In this document: piece by piece, positions 50,436 to 59,111 of the stretch
Position numbering within the stretch: position 1 is the first letter of the stretch
Layout: every line of letters starts with the position of its first letter
DNA from: Oceanococcus sp964629015
GTDB taxonomy: Bacteria > Pseudomonadota > Gammaproteobacteria > Nevskiales > Oceanococcaceae
DNA length: 64,000 nt
Reading direction: 5' to 3'
NCBI GenBank assembly: GCA_964629015.1
Contig: CAZVMN010000007.1
Location: 62,001 to 126,000 of the forward strand
Notes under the pieces: generated by a model
The model's input: the letters and a program-made list of their open reading frames with translations, nothing else
Told to the model about the DNA's origin: nothing
Databases searched by the model: none
Translations under genes and position numbers: made by a program

Positions 50436-53402
50436 TCATCCAAATGGTGCGTTCTGCGCGCGCGTAGGCGGCACATCGGGCAGGCCCGCATCAGGGCGCC
50501 AATGTTTAAGAAACGGCAGGACACCGCCGGAACCACAGGTGTTGGCATCTGCGTCAGCGTAATCGGCGATGACATCATCAACCCAGCGCATCAGCAGTTC
50601 CACCGCTTCACTGTGGGCCACGGACCGGGCCAGCGGCGGCATTGCCGCGCCGAACTCGGTGGTCGCCACGCGCAGCGGCAGTATGGACTGTCCCGCATTG
50701 CCGGGCTCGATATCGTAGTTGCCGAAATCCGCGGCCTTGCCGGCGGCCACCGGGGGTTTACAAATGCCCTGGCGCTGCCCCATCGGTTCGGTGAAGGAAT
50801 CCAACACCAACGCTGAGTTCTGCGCGTTGCCGCCCGGGTTGTGGCAGTGGTAGCAGTTCACTTCCAGGTAGGCGCGCGCACGCTTGTGGAGGTCCTCCGG
50901 GGAATCCGGCACCGCCCCGCTGCCGCCAGGTACATCCCATTTGGGCAAACGCTCCAACTCGGCCGGCGCGGCCGGCAACTCCAACAGACCGCGTGATTGC
51001 ATGTAGGCCAGCTGGTTCATCGGTCCGACATCCGGGTAATCGAACACGCGATTCAAATTGCGAATCTTGGGCCCGATCGGTGGCGCGCCGGCCTCCAGAT
51101 CATCGCCACCGTGGCACAGCAGGCAGGAGCCCGCATCCGGCACGGCGTAGCGCTCGCTGCTGCCCTGGTAGTGGCGCACCGTGCCCGTGCCATCGACAAC
51201 CTCCGGATCGGGATCGGTGTAATCCCAACGCACGGGAACCGCTGCGCCTTCGATACGTAGCCGTGCCCGGCGTAAACCACTGTTCTCATCGGTTTCCCAC
51301 TGGTACGGCAAACCAACCCAGTAGACGGAGCCATCCACATGACGTCGCTTGATCAGCAAGCGGGTCTCAACCACGTTCTCGTCATCACCGTCCCGAAACG
51401 CGAAGGTCTTGCTCAACACGGTGCCGACCGGAAATTTGAGCGCGGCGGTGTAGCAGTCGTATATGTTCAGCGTGTCGCAGTTCTGCGAATCCTGAAATTG
51501 CGCTTTCTGAACCGTGCCACCTGGACCGGGCGGCAGAAACAAGAAGCGATATTTCAGGGCGTAATCGGAGAACAGGATGGCGTTCAAATCGAATGGAACA
51601 CCCGGGGCCGAGGGTAGAACGCGCGGATCCTGCGTATCCTGGAACAGCCCATAGTCGGACAAATCAGGGCAGTTGTAGGCCAACACCGCATCCATATTCA
51701 CGGCGCCCGGTTGGCCCTGCCCGCAAACCGCATCAAGCGCAGCCTGACTGGGGCGTGGATCGGCGGATGGGTCCGGCGTAAAACCCGGCAGCACAGGCAC
51801 GAACGACGGCAGCAAAGACGCCTCCACCACCGGGCAATCGCTGGGAATCGCATTGTCGGCCGGGACCAGATTGGCCGGGTCAAACGGGTCCACGGTGGAA
51901 AAATGCACGTTGGCGAAATCGCTGACTAGCGGATTCTGCGGATTCTCGTAGCTGTTGTTTTCGATGCACAAGCCATTGGCCGGCTTGTTCAGCTCGCCCT
52001 GCTCATCAAATTTCCACGCATTCCACTTACACGCCGGGATCGGATCGAACTGATAAAAATTGGGCCGACCACGCTCATCGGTGCGCGGCTCCGGACGCCC
52101 AATGTCATTCGGATTGGGTTGGTTCAGCGCGATGCCGTCGCGATCAACCGGCACTTGATCGCAATCGTTGGGCTCATCAACCCCACCATCCCAAATGATG
52201 TGCGCACTGCGCCCGAGGTTTTTCACCTGCAAAATCAACGGCAATACCGTTGCATTGTCGAGCAGACATTCGGGATTTTCCTGCAAGCCCGGCAGCCCCA
52301 GAATCGGCAGCGCCGGATTGCCCGCACAACCGCTGCGCTCCAGATCCGGCAGGGCCGGCGCATAGCCATTGTTGCGGAAGCTGTTGTTGTAAATGTGCAG
52401 ACCTTCGGGGAAGAAATCGTAGTTGGTCGCCGGCTCGTTGATGTCAGCCAGACCGTAATTCACGATCGCCACACCCACGGTCTTGTTGTCGTAGATCTCG
52501 TTGTCGTAAATCTCAACCTGATCCGCTGCCGCAATCAACATGCCGGTGCCTGAGGGAATCACCGCCACAATCGCACCACGCGGAGCAAACTGCGGAATAT
52601 TGTTGTTGTAGGTTTTGTTGCGGTGGACCAGGTTTTTCTCACCAAACTGCACGCGCCCGGGCAGATCGAAGACCAGAAAACCGCCCACATTGTCGTGCGC
52701 AATGTTGTCGACAAACTCGGCGCGGTAGGTGTTCTCAAACTCGAAACCCGCCACGTTATGAAACGCTTCGGTGCGACGCACGATGATGTCGCTGGACTGG
52801 CCCACGTAGACCCCGGCATCGGACGACCCGACGGACACGCAGTCTTCGATCAAAATGTGGCGGGACACCACCGGGTAAAACGCATAGGCCCCATTGCCGC
52901 TCCACGAATTCATTGAGGCATCGAAGTTTGAAGATGCGGGGTCGGCATTCGACCAGCCGATCTTGACCCGCCGAAACACCACATGCTCAGAGCGGAACAC
53001 GCGCACACCGTTGCCCTGCGCGTCGTACACGGTCAGGTCTTTAATAGTGAAGCCGGTGGTTTGATTGACGTTAATGCCGTCCTGCGCGGGACTGTTGGCG
53101 AACGACAGTATGGTCTCGTCCATCCCCGCGCCGCGCACCGTGATGCCGCGTTTGCCGGTCATGGTCAGGCCGGTGGTGAAATCAAACTCGCCGGCGCAGA
53201 ACTCGATCACATCGCCTTCGCGTGCTTCGAAAAAGGCGATCAGCGCTTCGCTCTGCGCTTGTGGCCCGGGACAGATGCGAAACGTGGTGATCTCGCCCGG
53301 TGCCGTGACATCCGGTGCGCTCGGCACCGGCGCGGCATCACGGCCGCCCTGACACGCGGAAAACACCCCCACAACCAAAAGTCCAACAATGATGCGATGC
53401 AT
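50436..53402 (-). CDS. Beta-helix/SO2930-type diheme cytochrome fusion lipoprotein
   Basis: 988-residue protein joining two families usually encoded by neighbouring genes. The N-terminus is a lipoprotein signal (IVGLLVVGVFSAC). Residues about 40-560 are a right-handed beta-helix with repeated short strand-turns (TGFTIKDLTVYDAQGNG, VEIYDNEIYDNKTVGVA), matching the family I know as TIGR03805. Residues about 580-988 match the SO2930/HNE_0200 cytochrome family, with heme sites CLLCHGG near 750 and CYHCHNPGG near 855. GGGGAGG lies 5 bases before the ATG at 53402, so that start is preferred over an upstream one. Exported, membrane-anchored, redox-active; substrate unknown. Confidence 0.88.
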   Translation of the reverse strand: MHRIIVGLLVVGVFSACQGGRDAAPVPSAPDVTAPGEITTFRICPGPQAQSEALIAFFEAREGDVIEFCAGEFDFTTGLTMTGKRGITVRGAGMDETILSFANSPAQDGINVNQTTGFTIKDLTVYDAQGNGVRVFRSEHVVFRRVKIGWSNADPASSNFDASMNSWSGNGAYAFYPVVSRHILIEDCVSVGSSDAGVYVGQSSDIIVRRTEAFHNVAGFEFENTYRAEFVDNIAHDNVGGFLVFDLPGRVQFGEKNLVHRNKTYNNNIPQFAPRGAIVAVIPSGTGMLIAAADQVEIYDNEIYDNKTVGVAIVNYGLADINEPATNYDFFPEGLHIYNNSFRNNGYAPALPDLERSGCAGNPALPILGLPGLQENPECLLDNATVLPLILQVKNLGRSAHIIWDGGVDEPNDCDQVPVDRDGIALNQPNPNDIGRPEPRTDERGRPNFYQFDPIPACKWNAWKFDEQGELNKPANGLCIENNSYENPQNPLVSDFANVHFSTVDPFDPANLVPADNAIPSDCPVVEASLLPSFVPVLPGFTPDPSADPRPSQAALDAVCGQGQPGAVNMDAVLAYNCPDLSDYGLFQDTQDPRVLPSAPGVPFDLNAILFSDYALKYRFLFLPPGPGGTVQKAQFQDSQNCDTLNIYDCYTAALKFPVGTVLSKTFAFRDGDDENVVETRLLIKRRHVDGSVYWVGLPYQWETDENSGLRRARLRIEGAAVPVRWDYTDPDPEVVDGTGTVRHYQGSSERYAVPDAGSCLLCHGGDDLEAGAPPIGPKIRNLNRVFDYPDVGPMNQLAYMQSRGLLELPAAPAELERLPKWDVPGGSGAVPDSPEDLHKRARAYLEVNCYHCHNPGGNAQNSALVLDSFTEPMGQRQGICKPPVAAGKAADFGNYDIEPGNAGQSILPLRVATTEFGAAMPPLARSVAHSEAVELLMRWVDDVIADYADADANTCGSGGVLPFLKHWRPDAGLPDVPPTRAQNAPFG

Positions 53403-53503
53403 GACGACCTCCCCAAGCGACATGACCCCACAGCAGTGTAGCGAAACACTGGACGTCGCACGCGAAACCGGCGAATCTCATGCGCCCTGTTCAATTTCGC
53501 ATC

Positions 53504-53902
53504 ATGATTATCCGCCTGAACAAAGCCCCGGAAGGGGTCTACCGCCAGCACATCCACATCGACGAACACAGCGTTTTTAGCGATGTCAGCCGTGAACTGG
53601 GCGGTGACGGTTCCGCGCCAGACCCGCACGATCTGTTCGACGCTTCCTTAGCTGCCTGTAAGGCCATCACGGTGATGATGGTGGCGCGACGGCGCAAGCT
53701 CGCGCTGGACAGCATCGATGTGGTGGTGACCCGCGATGCCAGCGAGGAAGCCAAAGGACGCTATGGCCTGGATGTGGCCATGACCTTCAACGGCGATCTG
53801 GACGAAGCCGCCCGCACCAAGCTGCTGGAGATCTCCGACAAGTGTCCGATCCACAAACTGATGACTCACGCGGATATCAAGGTCGATACCCACCTGGCCT
53901 GA
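53504..53902 (+). CDS. OsmC/Ohr family peroxiredoxin-like protein
   Basis: 132-residue protein of the OsmC fold that detoxifies peroxides with two cysteines. The two expected cysteines are in LFDASLAACKAITV near residue 51 and SDKCPIHKLMTHAD near 115. The N-terminal strands IIRLNKAPEGVYRQHIHID are typical. The ATG at 53504 was used; an ATG at 53480 adds 8 residues without a clear ribosome site for either. Divergent from the fusion lipoprotein gene and convergent with the SnoaL gene. Confidence 0.85.
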   Translation: MIIRLNKAPEGVYRQHIHIDEHSVFSDVSRELGGDGSAPDPHDLFDASLAACKAITVMMVARRRKLALDSIDVVVTRDASEEAKGRYGLDVAMTFNGDLDEAARTKLLEISDKCPIHKLMTHADIKVDTHLA

Positions 53903-53909
53903 AATCGTC

Positions 53910-54881
53910 CTACCAGTAGGGCGGTGGAGCTTCCAGCGGATCGCCGCAGGCTGAGCATTCGGCCTTGCGCTTGTAAGCGTTGTTTTTCTTGCCGCAGGTG
54001 GTGCAAGCAATCATGACCGGCTTGGCCCGGACCAGCTGATAGACGCGCGAATGCGTGCCGTAGGCCAGGCCCTCCTTCATGAAACGTCGAACCGCCACTT
54101 TGTGGTCTTCGTTGGGCAGAAGATTGGCTTCCAACGCGTCCAGATTTTCCCACGCGGACAAAGTAAATCCGGAGGAATTGCCGTCGGCATCCGGTGGGCG
54201 CGCTCCGATGATGCCGGTGATGAAACCGGGTTTGTCGGCGAAACTTTCCAGCACCCTGTTTGTGACCTCGGCCGCCTGATCAAACGGCTCCTGACCGCCG
54301 CGCACCTGCAACCACGTTATGCCGATGGCTTCCGGCGGTGCGACGTTGCCACGATTCAGACGATAGTAAGCGCCAAATTGATAGTCGCCCTGCTCCCTGG
54401 GCATCAGCAATGCCATAAAACCCAGCTGCTCGGCCAGAATGTCCAGCCCGAAATGGTTGTCGATGGTGACCAGCCCATCGCGCCCGAAACGCACGCTCAT
54501 GGTGGCGTCGAGCGACAGTTCACGATGAGTCGGAGCCACCGCCTCAATGCCCAATCCACCCGGCAACGGGCCGTCGTGCTGTCCACGCAAGCGATACCCT
54601 GCAACCAGACAGCCATCACCCACCGAAAGTGGCCCGGACAGCTCGAAACTCAGATCGGGAAATGCGGTGATCAAAGCCTGTACATGACTTTTCAACGCAT
54701 CGCCAGTGAGCGTGCCCGGACACAGAGGATCGCGATAGCGGCCTGCGCCGATCAGGTCCACAACCGCTTGGACGTCGTGCGCATTCCAGGCATCGAGAAA
54801 GCGCCGTGCAAAGCTCAACATACGCGGCGACTGGACGAACAAGCCTTTGAACAGGCCAGCGAGAATGGCCAACGGACTCAT
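53910..54881 (-). CDS. SnoaL-like / ABM-like / zinc-ribbon three-domain protein
   Basis: 323-residue protein that I do not know as a single named family. Residues about 12-130 look like a SnoaL/ketosteroid-isomerase fold (RRFLDAWNAHDVQAVVDL, SHVQALITAFPDLSFELS), about 165-280 like an antibiotic-biosynthesis-monooxygenase (ABM) ferredoxin-like fold (ESFADKPGFITGIIGARPP, FTLSAWENLDALEANLLPN), and the last 30 carry two CxxC pairs (CTTCGKKNN and CSACGDPLE). GGAGG before the ATG at 54881 decides the start, which overlaps the stop of the upstream isomerase-like gene (ATGA), so both are translationally coupled. Role unknown. Confidence 0.7.
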   Translation of the reverse strand: MSPLAILAGLFKGLFVQSPRMLSFARRFLDAWNAHDVQAVVDLIGAGRYRDPLCPGTLTGDALKSHVQALITAFPDLSFELSGPLSVGDGCLVAGYRLRGQHDGPLPGGLGIEAVAPTHRELSLDATMSVRFGRDGLVTIDNHFGLDILAEQLGFMALLMPREQGDYQFGAYYRLNRGNVAPPEAIGITWLQVRGGQEPFDQAAEVTNRVLESFADKPGFITGIIGARPPDADGNSSGFTLSAWENLDALEANLLPNEDHKVAVRRFMKEGLAYGTHSRVYQLVRAKPVMIACTTCGKKNNAYKRKAECSACGDPLEAPPPYW

Positions 54882-55366
54882 GCTGAGACCTCCTGTTTGA
54901 CCGCTCGGGCACCCCGCCACAACAACCACGCTTGTGCAAAAGCCGTCGGCACCGCGATCAAAAACAACAGGTAATTCAGAGCGTTACTCCAGGAGCCGCC
55001 GAACTCCAAGCCACGCACGCCAAACAATGCGCCGACCAAAAAGCCCAAACTGTTCGACCAACCGGTGATGCATACGCAGATGATGTACCAGCGGCGCGCG
55101 CCCTGCGTCAGTCGGATACTCGCGCCGGCGGCTGCGAACGCAATCATGGCCAGAGCGTTAATCAACAGCCCCAGGTGTGTGCGGCGCCACGCAGCCTCGG
55201 TACCGGGCATGTCAATATCCAGCGCCGGAATCAAAGGCCAGGCCGCCACGTGACCAATCGCTTTGAACGTGAATACCAGTCCAATCACCAGACCCAGGCC
55301 AAACAACCAGGCCGCAGGCCCCAGGATGCGAGCCCGCTCCTGAGCACTGAGATACTCTGCTGTCAT
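54878..55366 (-). CDS. Styrene-oxide-isomerase-like membrane protein (copy A)
   Basis: 162 residues with four membrane helices. Compared from memory with StyC, it keeps the block MPGTEAAWRRTHLGLLINAL, where His64 and Asn70 sit at the spacing of the heme-ligand His and catalytic Asn, then TGWSNSLGFLV and RGLEFGGSWSNALNY. It differs at the position of the catalytic Asp (Thr here) and Tyr (Phe here), so another reaction or a non-catalytic role is likely. AAGGAGAGG precedes the ATG. Divergent from tetR, and followed in one transcript by the SnoaL-type gene. No styrene monooxygenase is nearby. Confidence 0.65.
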   Translation of the reverse strand: MTAEYLSAQERARILGPAAWLFGLGLVIGLVFTFKAIGHVAAWPLIPALDIDMPGTEAAWRRTHLGLLINALAMIAFAAAGASIRLTQGARRWYIICVCITGWSNSLGFLVGALFGVRGLEFGGSWSNALNYLLFLIAVPTAFAQAWLLWRGARAVKQEVSA

Positions 55367-55414
55367 CGCCTCTCCTTCCTCTTGTTCGTGTGTTTTTGAC
55401 CGCGCGGAACAAAG

Positions 55415-55442
55415 ATTGACACCGTCAATTTAACACTGTCAA
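55415..55442. promoter_or_regulatory. Two tandem operator-like repeats between copy A and tetR
   Basis: ATTGAC-ACC-GTCAAT (55415-55429) is a perfect inverted repeat. TTAAC-ACT-GTCAA (55430-55442) is a second copy with one mismatch, 14 bases on. TTGACA -35-like boxes lie inside the pair on both strands, so one regulator could control both divergent genes. Binding by the adjacent TetR is inferred. Confidence 0.7.
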
Positions 55443-55450
55443 ATATATCC

Positions 55451-56071
55451 ATGCCTCGACAAACCCTGAGTGATTCGCAAGTTGAGCAACGCCGCGGCGA
55501 GATTCTTGATGCCGCCATGCAGCTGTTCGAAGACCACGGCCTTGAGGCGGTGAGTTTTCGTAAGATTGCTGCGCTGTTGGGGTGCAGCTACTCCACGCCC
55601 TATCGCTACTTCCCGAGCAAAGACGCTCTGCTCACCGCCATGCGGGCGCAAGCGTTTCGCTGGATCGAACAGTCCATGCTCGAAGCCACGCGCGAAGAGA
55701 GCGACCCGCTGCGTCGCCTCAATGTCCTGGCCGAAGCCTTCATTCGAGCGGGCATCAATCGACCCAAGCGCTATGCCCTGATGTTCTTTCGCCTGCCCGA
55801 ACCGGAAACCGGTCCCCATCTGGAAGAACTGACCGCGGCCAAGTTCGATGCGCTGAATGTGTGCACACAAGCGGTCACCGCGGCCCATGACAGCGGCGTC
55901 CTGCATCTGGAGACCGATCCGCTCACCGCCAGCCATCTGTTCTGGACCGGCGCCCACGGTCTGGTCTCGCTGGAAGTCGCCGGTCAGTTCGTGATGGGGC
56001 GCCGTCTGGATGAACTTCTGCCGGAAATGATCAAAACGCTGCTTCGGGGGCTGGAAGCCAAGCGCGCCTGA
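55451..56071 (+). CDS. TetR/AcrR family transcriptional regulator, WHG type
   Basis: 206-residue repressor. The N-terminal helix-turn-helix (QRRGEILDAAMQLFEDHGLE, then FRKIAALLGCSYSTPYRYFPSK) is classical TetR; the C-terminal ligand domain has the WHG-like stretch HLFWTGAHGLVSLEVAGQF. No Shine-Dalgarno is seen, and a -35-like TTGACA in the operator would put the transcript start near the ATG, so the mRNA may be leaderless. It sits between the two isomerase-like genes and probably controls them. The ligand is unknown. Confidence 0.93.
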   Translation: MPRQTLSDSQVEQRRGEILDAAMQLFEDHGLEAVSFRKIAALLGCSYSTPYRYFPSKDALLTAMRAQAFRWIEQSMLEATREESDPLRRLNVLAEAFIRAGINRPKRYALMFFRLPEPETGPHLEELTAAKFDALNVCTQAVTAAHDSGVLHLETDPLTASHLFWTGAHGLVSLEVAGQFVMGRRLDELLPEMIKTLLRGLEAKRA

Positions 56072-56117
56072 GCCCACCATCCCGCATCTCTCCGCCGTGC
56101 CACTTCAGGAGTTACCC

Positions 56118-56594
56118 ATGAACGCTGAACTCGACATCATCAAGCGCCGTTTGGTCGGCCATGGCGCCCTGCTGATTTTTCTCGGCGGCGTCTTGGGATT
56201 CGGCTTCCTGTTCTTTTTGATGGAACGCATTGCGCTGTGGCCGTTTCCCTTCAGCGTCGACATTCAACTGCCCGGCACTTACGACGCTTGGCGCATGGCC
56301 CACATGGAAGGCATCGTCAATGGTTTCGGGCTCTGGATAGCCGCCGCCGTTCTGCCGATTTTCCCTTTCGGCATCAAAGGCTTGAATCGTATCGCCTGGG
56401 GTCTGATCTCGGTGGGCTGGACCATCGTTATCGCCTCGGCCATGGACCCACTGTTTCCCGACAGTCGAGGCCTGGAGTTTGGCAGCCCAGCCACCAACCA
56501 AGTCGCGTTCTTCCTGTTCTATTGGGGCGTTGTGCTGGTGATGATCATCATGGGCGTGATCGCCTGGCGCTGCCTCGCCCCGACCAAACGCTAG
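56118..56594 (+). CDS. Styrene-oxide-isomerase-like membrane protein (copy B)
   Basis: 158 residues, four helices, paralogue of copy A. Resembles StyC more closely at the N-terminus (RRLVGHGALLIFLGGVLGFG) and keeps QLPGTYDAWRMAHMEGIVNG with His62 and Asn68 at H-x5-N spacing, plus RGLEFG. The positions of the catalytic Asp and Tyr are Val and Ser, so isomerase activity of the StyC kind is doubtful. AGGAG precedes the ATG; a GTG at 56097 is less likely. It follows tetR on the same strand, and a 165-base gap separates it from the DUF6351 gene. Confidence 0.65.
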   Translation: MNAELDIIKRRLVGHGALLIFLGGVLGFGFLFFLMERIALWPFPFSVDIQLPGTYDAWRMAHMEGIVNGFGLWIAAAVLPIFPFGIKGLNRIAWGLISVGWTIVIASAMDPLFPDSRGLEFGSPATNQVAFFLFYWGVVLVMIIMGVIAWRCLAPTKR

Positions 56595-56759
56595 CGCGGA
56601 TACACCAGGCAAAACGCCACCGTTGTTCCCAATCACCGCGTGGACGGGCACAATACGCTTGCGGATGGCGATAGATATTTTTAGCCAAACACGCACCTGA
56701 CGAGCCGATTCCTACGATTTCAAAATAACGGCCGCGGGGGTGCACTGAGGAGACACAAC
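56595..56759 (+). other. 165-base spacer before the DUF6351 gene
   Basis: No gene, terminator or clear operator is seen. A GAGGAG ribosome site lies at the end for the following gene. Confidence 0.4.
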
Positions 56760-59075
56760 ATGGTGATTGGGCGACGCGCAGCAGCGCTGGCAGTGCTGTG
56801 GGCAGGCGCAATGCTTGCAGGATGCGGGCAAGGGGGTCGTGATGCGACCACCGCCACAAACAGGGACGATGCGGCAGCGCCGATCATCGAAGTCCTTTCC
56901 AACCGCGCTGACTTGATCAGCGGTGATGACGCTCTGATCAGCGTTCGCACTCAGGATGGCTCGCCGCTGCAAACGGCCAACGTCAGCCTCAACGGCAGCG
57001 ACGTCAGCGCACTCTTCCATCCCATGCCCGACGGCTCGCTGATGGGCCGGATCGAAGGGCTGGAACTCGGCGAGAACACGCTCAGCGCACGTGCTGGTGG
57101 TGGACAAGCGCAGAGCCAGATCTACAACTATCCGAATCAGGGGCCCATCTTTTCGCGCCCGGAGATCAAGCGCTTTCGCTGCCAGGACAGCGCCACCGAC
57201 ATTCACTGCAACCAGCCGGCCGAGTACACCTACCTCTACCGCCCCACTGCATTTGTCGACAATCTGGATGTGGTCACCGACATCGTGCCGATTGCCGAGT
57301 TGGGCACCGAGCTTCTGCCCTACGACCCGCAGAATCCGCCCGACGATGTGGCCATGACAACCACGCAAAACGGCCAAACCGTGCCGTTTATCGTGCGCCT
57401 GGAACGTGGCTATCAGGATCGCGATGAATACAAGATTCTGACCCTATTCAACCCCGATGAACCCTGGGAACCTTGGGCGCCGCAGCCGCAATGGAACGGC
57501 AAAATGCTGATCACCCACGGCGGCAACTGTGGCGCCAAGTACCGCCCGGGCAGCGCCCCGCTGGATGACTATTCCGGCACCTTTGGCGACTTGCCCCTGC
57601 TTGAACCCAGCTACATCTATGCGCTCGGCCAAGGTTACGCGGTGCTGTCGACCGCGCTGGCCAACACCGGACATAACTGCGACGTCGCGCTGAATGCCGA
57701 ATCGATCATGATGGCCAAGGAGCGCTTTGTTGAGCAGTACGGTCCGCTGCGCTACACCATTGGCACAGGCTGCTCGGGTGGTTCGATTGCCCAACTGACC
57801 ATCGCCAATGCATACCCCGGCCTGTACCAGGGTCTGCTGGTCATGTGCGCCTACCCGGATTCCTTGTCCGCCGGCTTGCAGTTCGCCGATTTGCATCTCA
57901 TGCGCAAATACTTTGAAGCACCGGCGCGCTGGGCACCCGGCGTGATCTGGAATCCATTGTTGTGGGGGCCAGTGGAAGGCCATCTGACTCATCTCAATGC
58001 CATCGTGGCTGACGAGGGCCTGTTCAAAGCGGCCACACAGACCACCGGCGACTGTTTTGGCGAAAACACTTACGATCCCGAAACCAACCCAACCGGGCAA
58101 CGCTGCGGCATTCTCGAATGGATTCCGCACATCCTCGGTCAACGGTCACCCGAGGTCTGGTCGGAGATCGAAAAGCAGGTCGGTTACGGCTTCACCGGCA
58201 TCCCGCTGGGCAATACCGGGGTTCAATACGGTCTCAACGCGCTGCGTGCCGGCTTGATCACACCGGCCATGTTTGTCGATCTGAACGTCAAAATCGGCGG
58301 TCTGGACATCGACATGCAGCCGCAGGAAGCGCGCACCCGCGCCGACAATCCTGCCGTCGGCAATGCTTATCGCAGTGGCATGATCAATATGACCAACAAC
58401 CTGGATACGGTGCCGATCCTGAATTTCGTCGGCCCCGATCCGGGCATCGCCCATGATGCACTGCACGCCTGGTGGATCCGTTGGCGCATCGAACGCGAAC
58501 ACGGCAGCGCGCGCAATCACGTGATGTGGGCCGGCCCGGTGCCGCTGCTCGGCGATCTGTCCTACGTTTACAAAGGTCTGGACGCGATGGATCGCTGGCT
58601 GTCGAATATTGAAGCTGACCTGAGCGACACACCGTTGCCGGACAAAATCTCGCGCAACCGACCTGGCGACATCCAGGACCAATGCGCCCTGGCGGCCGGC
58701 CAACCGATCCTCGGCGAGGTCTGTGTGGATTTGCTGCGACCGCTTTACGCCTATGGCACACCGCGCACCGTCGCAGGCGACACCGAAACGGCTGACAATT
58801 TTGATTGCCAGCTCAAGCCCATGGATCGCAATGACGACTATGGTCCTGTGCCGTTCACCGATGCTCAGTGGGAACAGCTGCAAAGCGTCTTCCCGGACGG
58901 TGTGTGCGACTACCGCGCACCGGGCAAGAACAAGCAGAAAACGGTGTCATGGCTGAGCTATGTGGATCGCAGCGGCCGTATGGTCGTCGGCGGCGAACCG
59001 CTACCCGCCCCGCCACCAAACTCCGCGACCGGCACGCAGTCTGCTGCGTTCAACTATCCGGTTCGCGACCGCTGA
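56760..59075 (+). CDS. DUF6351 lipoprotein, probable hydrolase
   Basis: 771-residue exported lipoprotein (LWAGAMLAGC lipobox). Resembles the DUF6351 family. The alpha/beta-hydrolase-like core has ITHGGNCGAKYRPG near residue 250, a nucleophile-type motif TGCSGGSIAQLTIANAYPG near 335 and LSTALANTGHNC near 300. These suggest an esterase of large or hydrophobic substrates such as tannase-like or polyester-related substrates, but no assay-backed activity is known to me. The N-terminal 130 residues look like an Ig-like domain. GAGGAG precedes the ATG, so it is probably a separate transcript from the isomerase-like gene. Confidence 0.78.
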   Translation: MVIGRRAAALAVLWAGAMLAGCGQGGRDATTATNRDDAAAPIIEVLSNRADLISGDDALISVRTQDGSPLQTANVSLNGSDVSALFHPMPDGSLMGRIEGLELGENTLSARAGGGQAQSQIYNYPNQGPIFSRPEIKRFRCQDSATDIHCNQPAEYTYLYRPTAFVDNLDVVTDIVPIAELGTELLPYDPQNPPDDVAMTTTQNGQTVPFIVRLERGYQDRDEYKILTLFNPDEPWEPWAPQPQWNGKMLITHGGNCGAKYRPGSAPLDDYSGTFGDLPLLEPSYIYALGQGYAVLSTALANTGHNCDVALNAESIMMAKERFVEQYGPLRYTIGTGCSGGSIAQLTIANAYPGLYQGLLVMCAYPDSLSAGLQFADLHLMRKYFEAPARWAPGVIWNPLLWGPVEGHLTHLNAIVADEGLFKAATQTTGDCFGENTYDPETNPTGQRCGILEWIPHILGQRSPEVWSEIEKQVGYGFTGIPLGNTGVQYGLNALRAGLITPAMFVDLNVKIGGLDIDMQPQEARTRADNPAVGNAYRSGMINMTNNLDTVPILNFVGPDPGIAHDALHAWWIRWRIEREHGSARNHVMWAGPVPLLGDLSYVYKGLDAMDRWLSNIEADLSDTPLPDKISRNRPGDIQDQCALAAGQPILGEVCVDLLRPLYAYGTPRTVAGDTETADNFDCQLKPMDRNDDYGPVPFTDAQWEQLQSVFPDGVCDYRAPGKNKQKTVSWLSYVDRSGRMVVGGEPLPAPPPNSATGTQSAAFNYPVRDR

Positions 59076-59081
59076 TAAACA

Positions 59082-59111
59082 AGGGCCGCGTTGCGCAAGT
59101 AACGCGGCCCT
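59082..59111. terminator. Bidirectional hairpin between the DUF6351 and AEC genes
   Basis: AGGGCCGCGTT and AACGCGGCCCT form a perfect 11-bp stem with an 8-nt loop just after the DUF6351 stop. It overlaps the stop of the convergent transporter gene. No long T tract. Confidence 0.6.
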
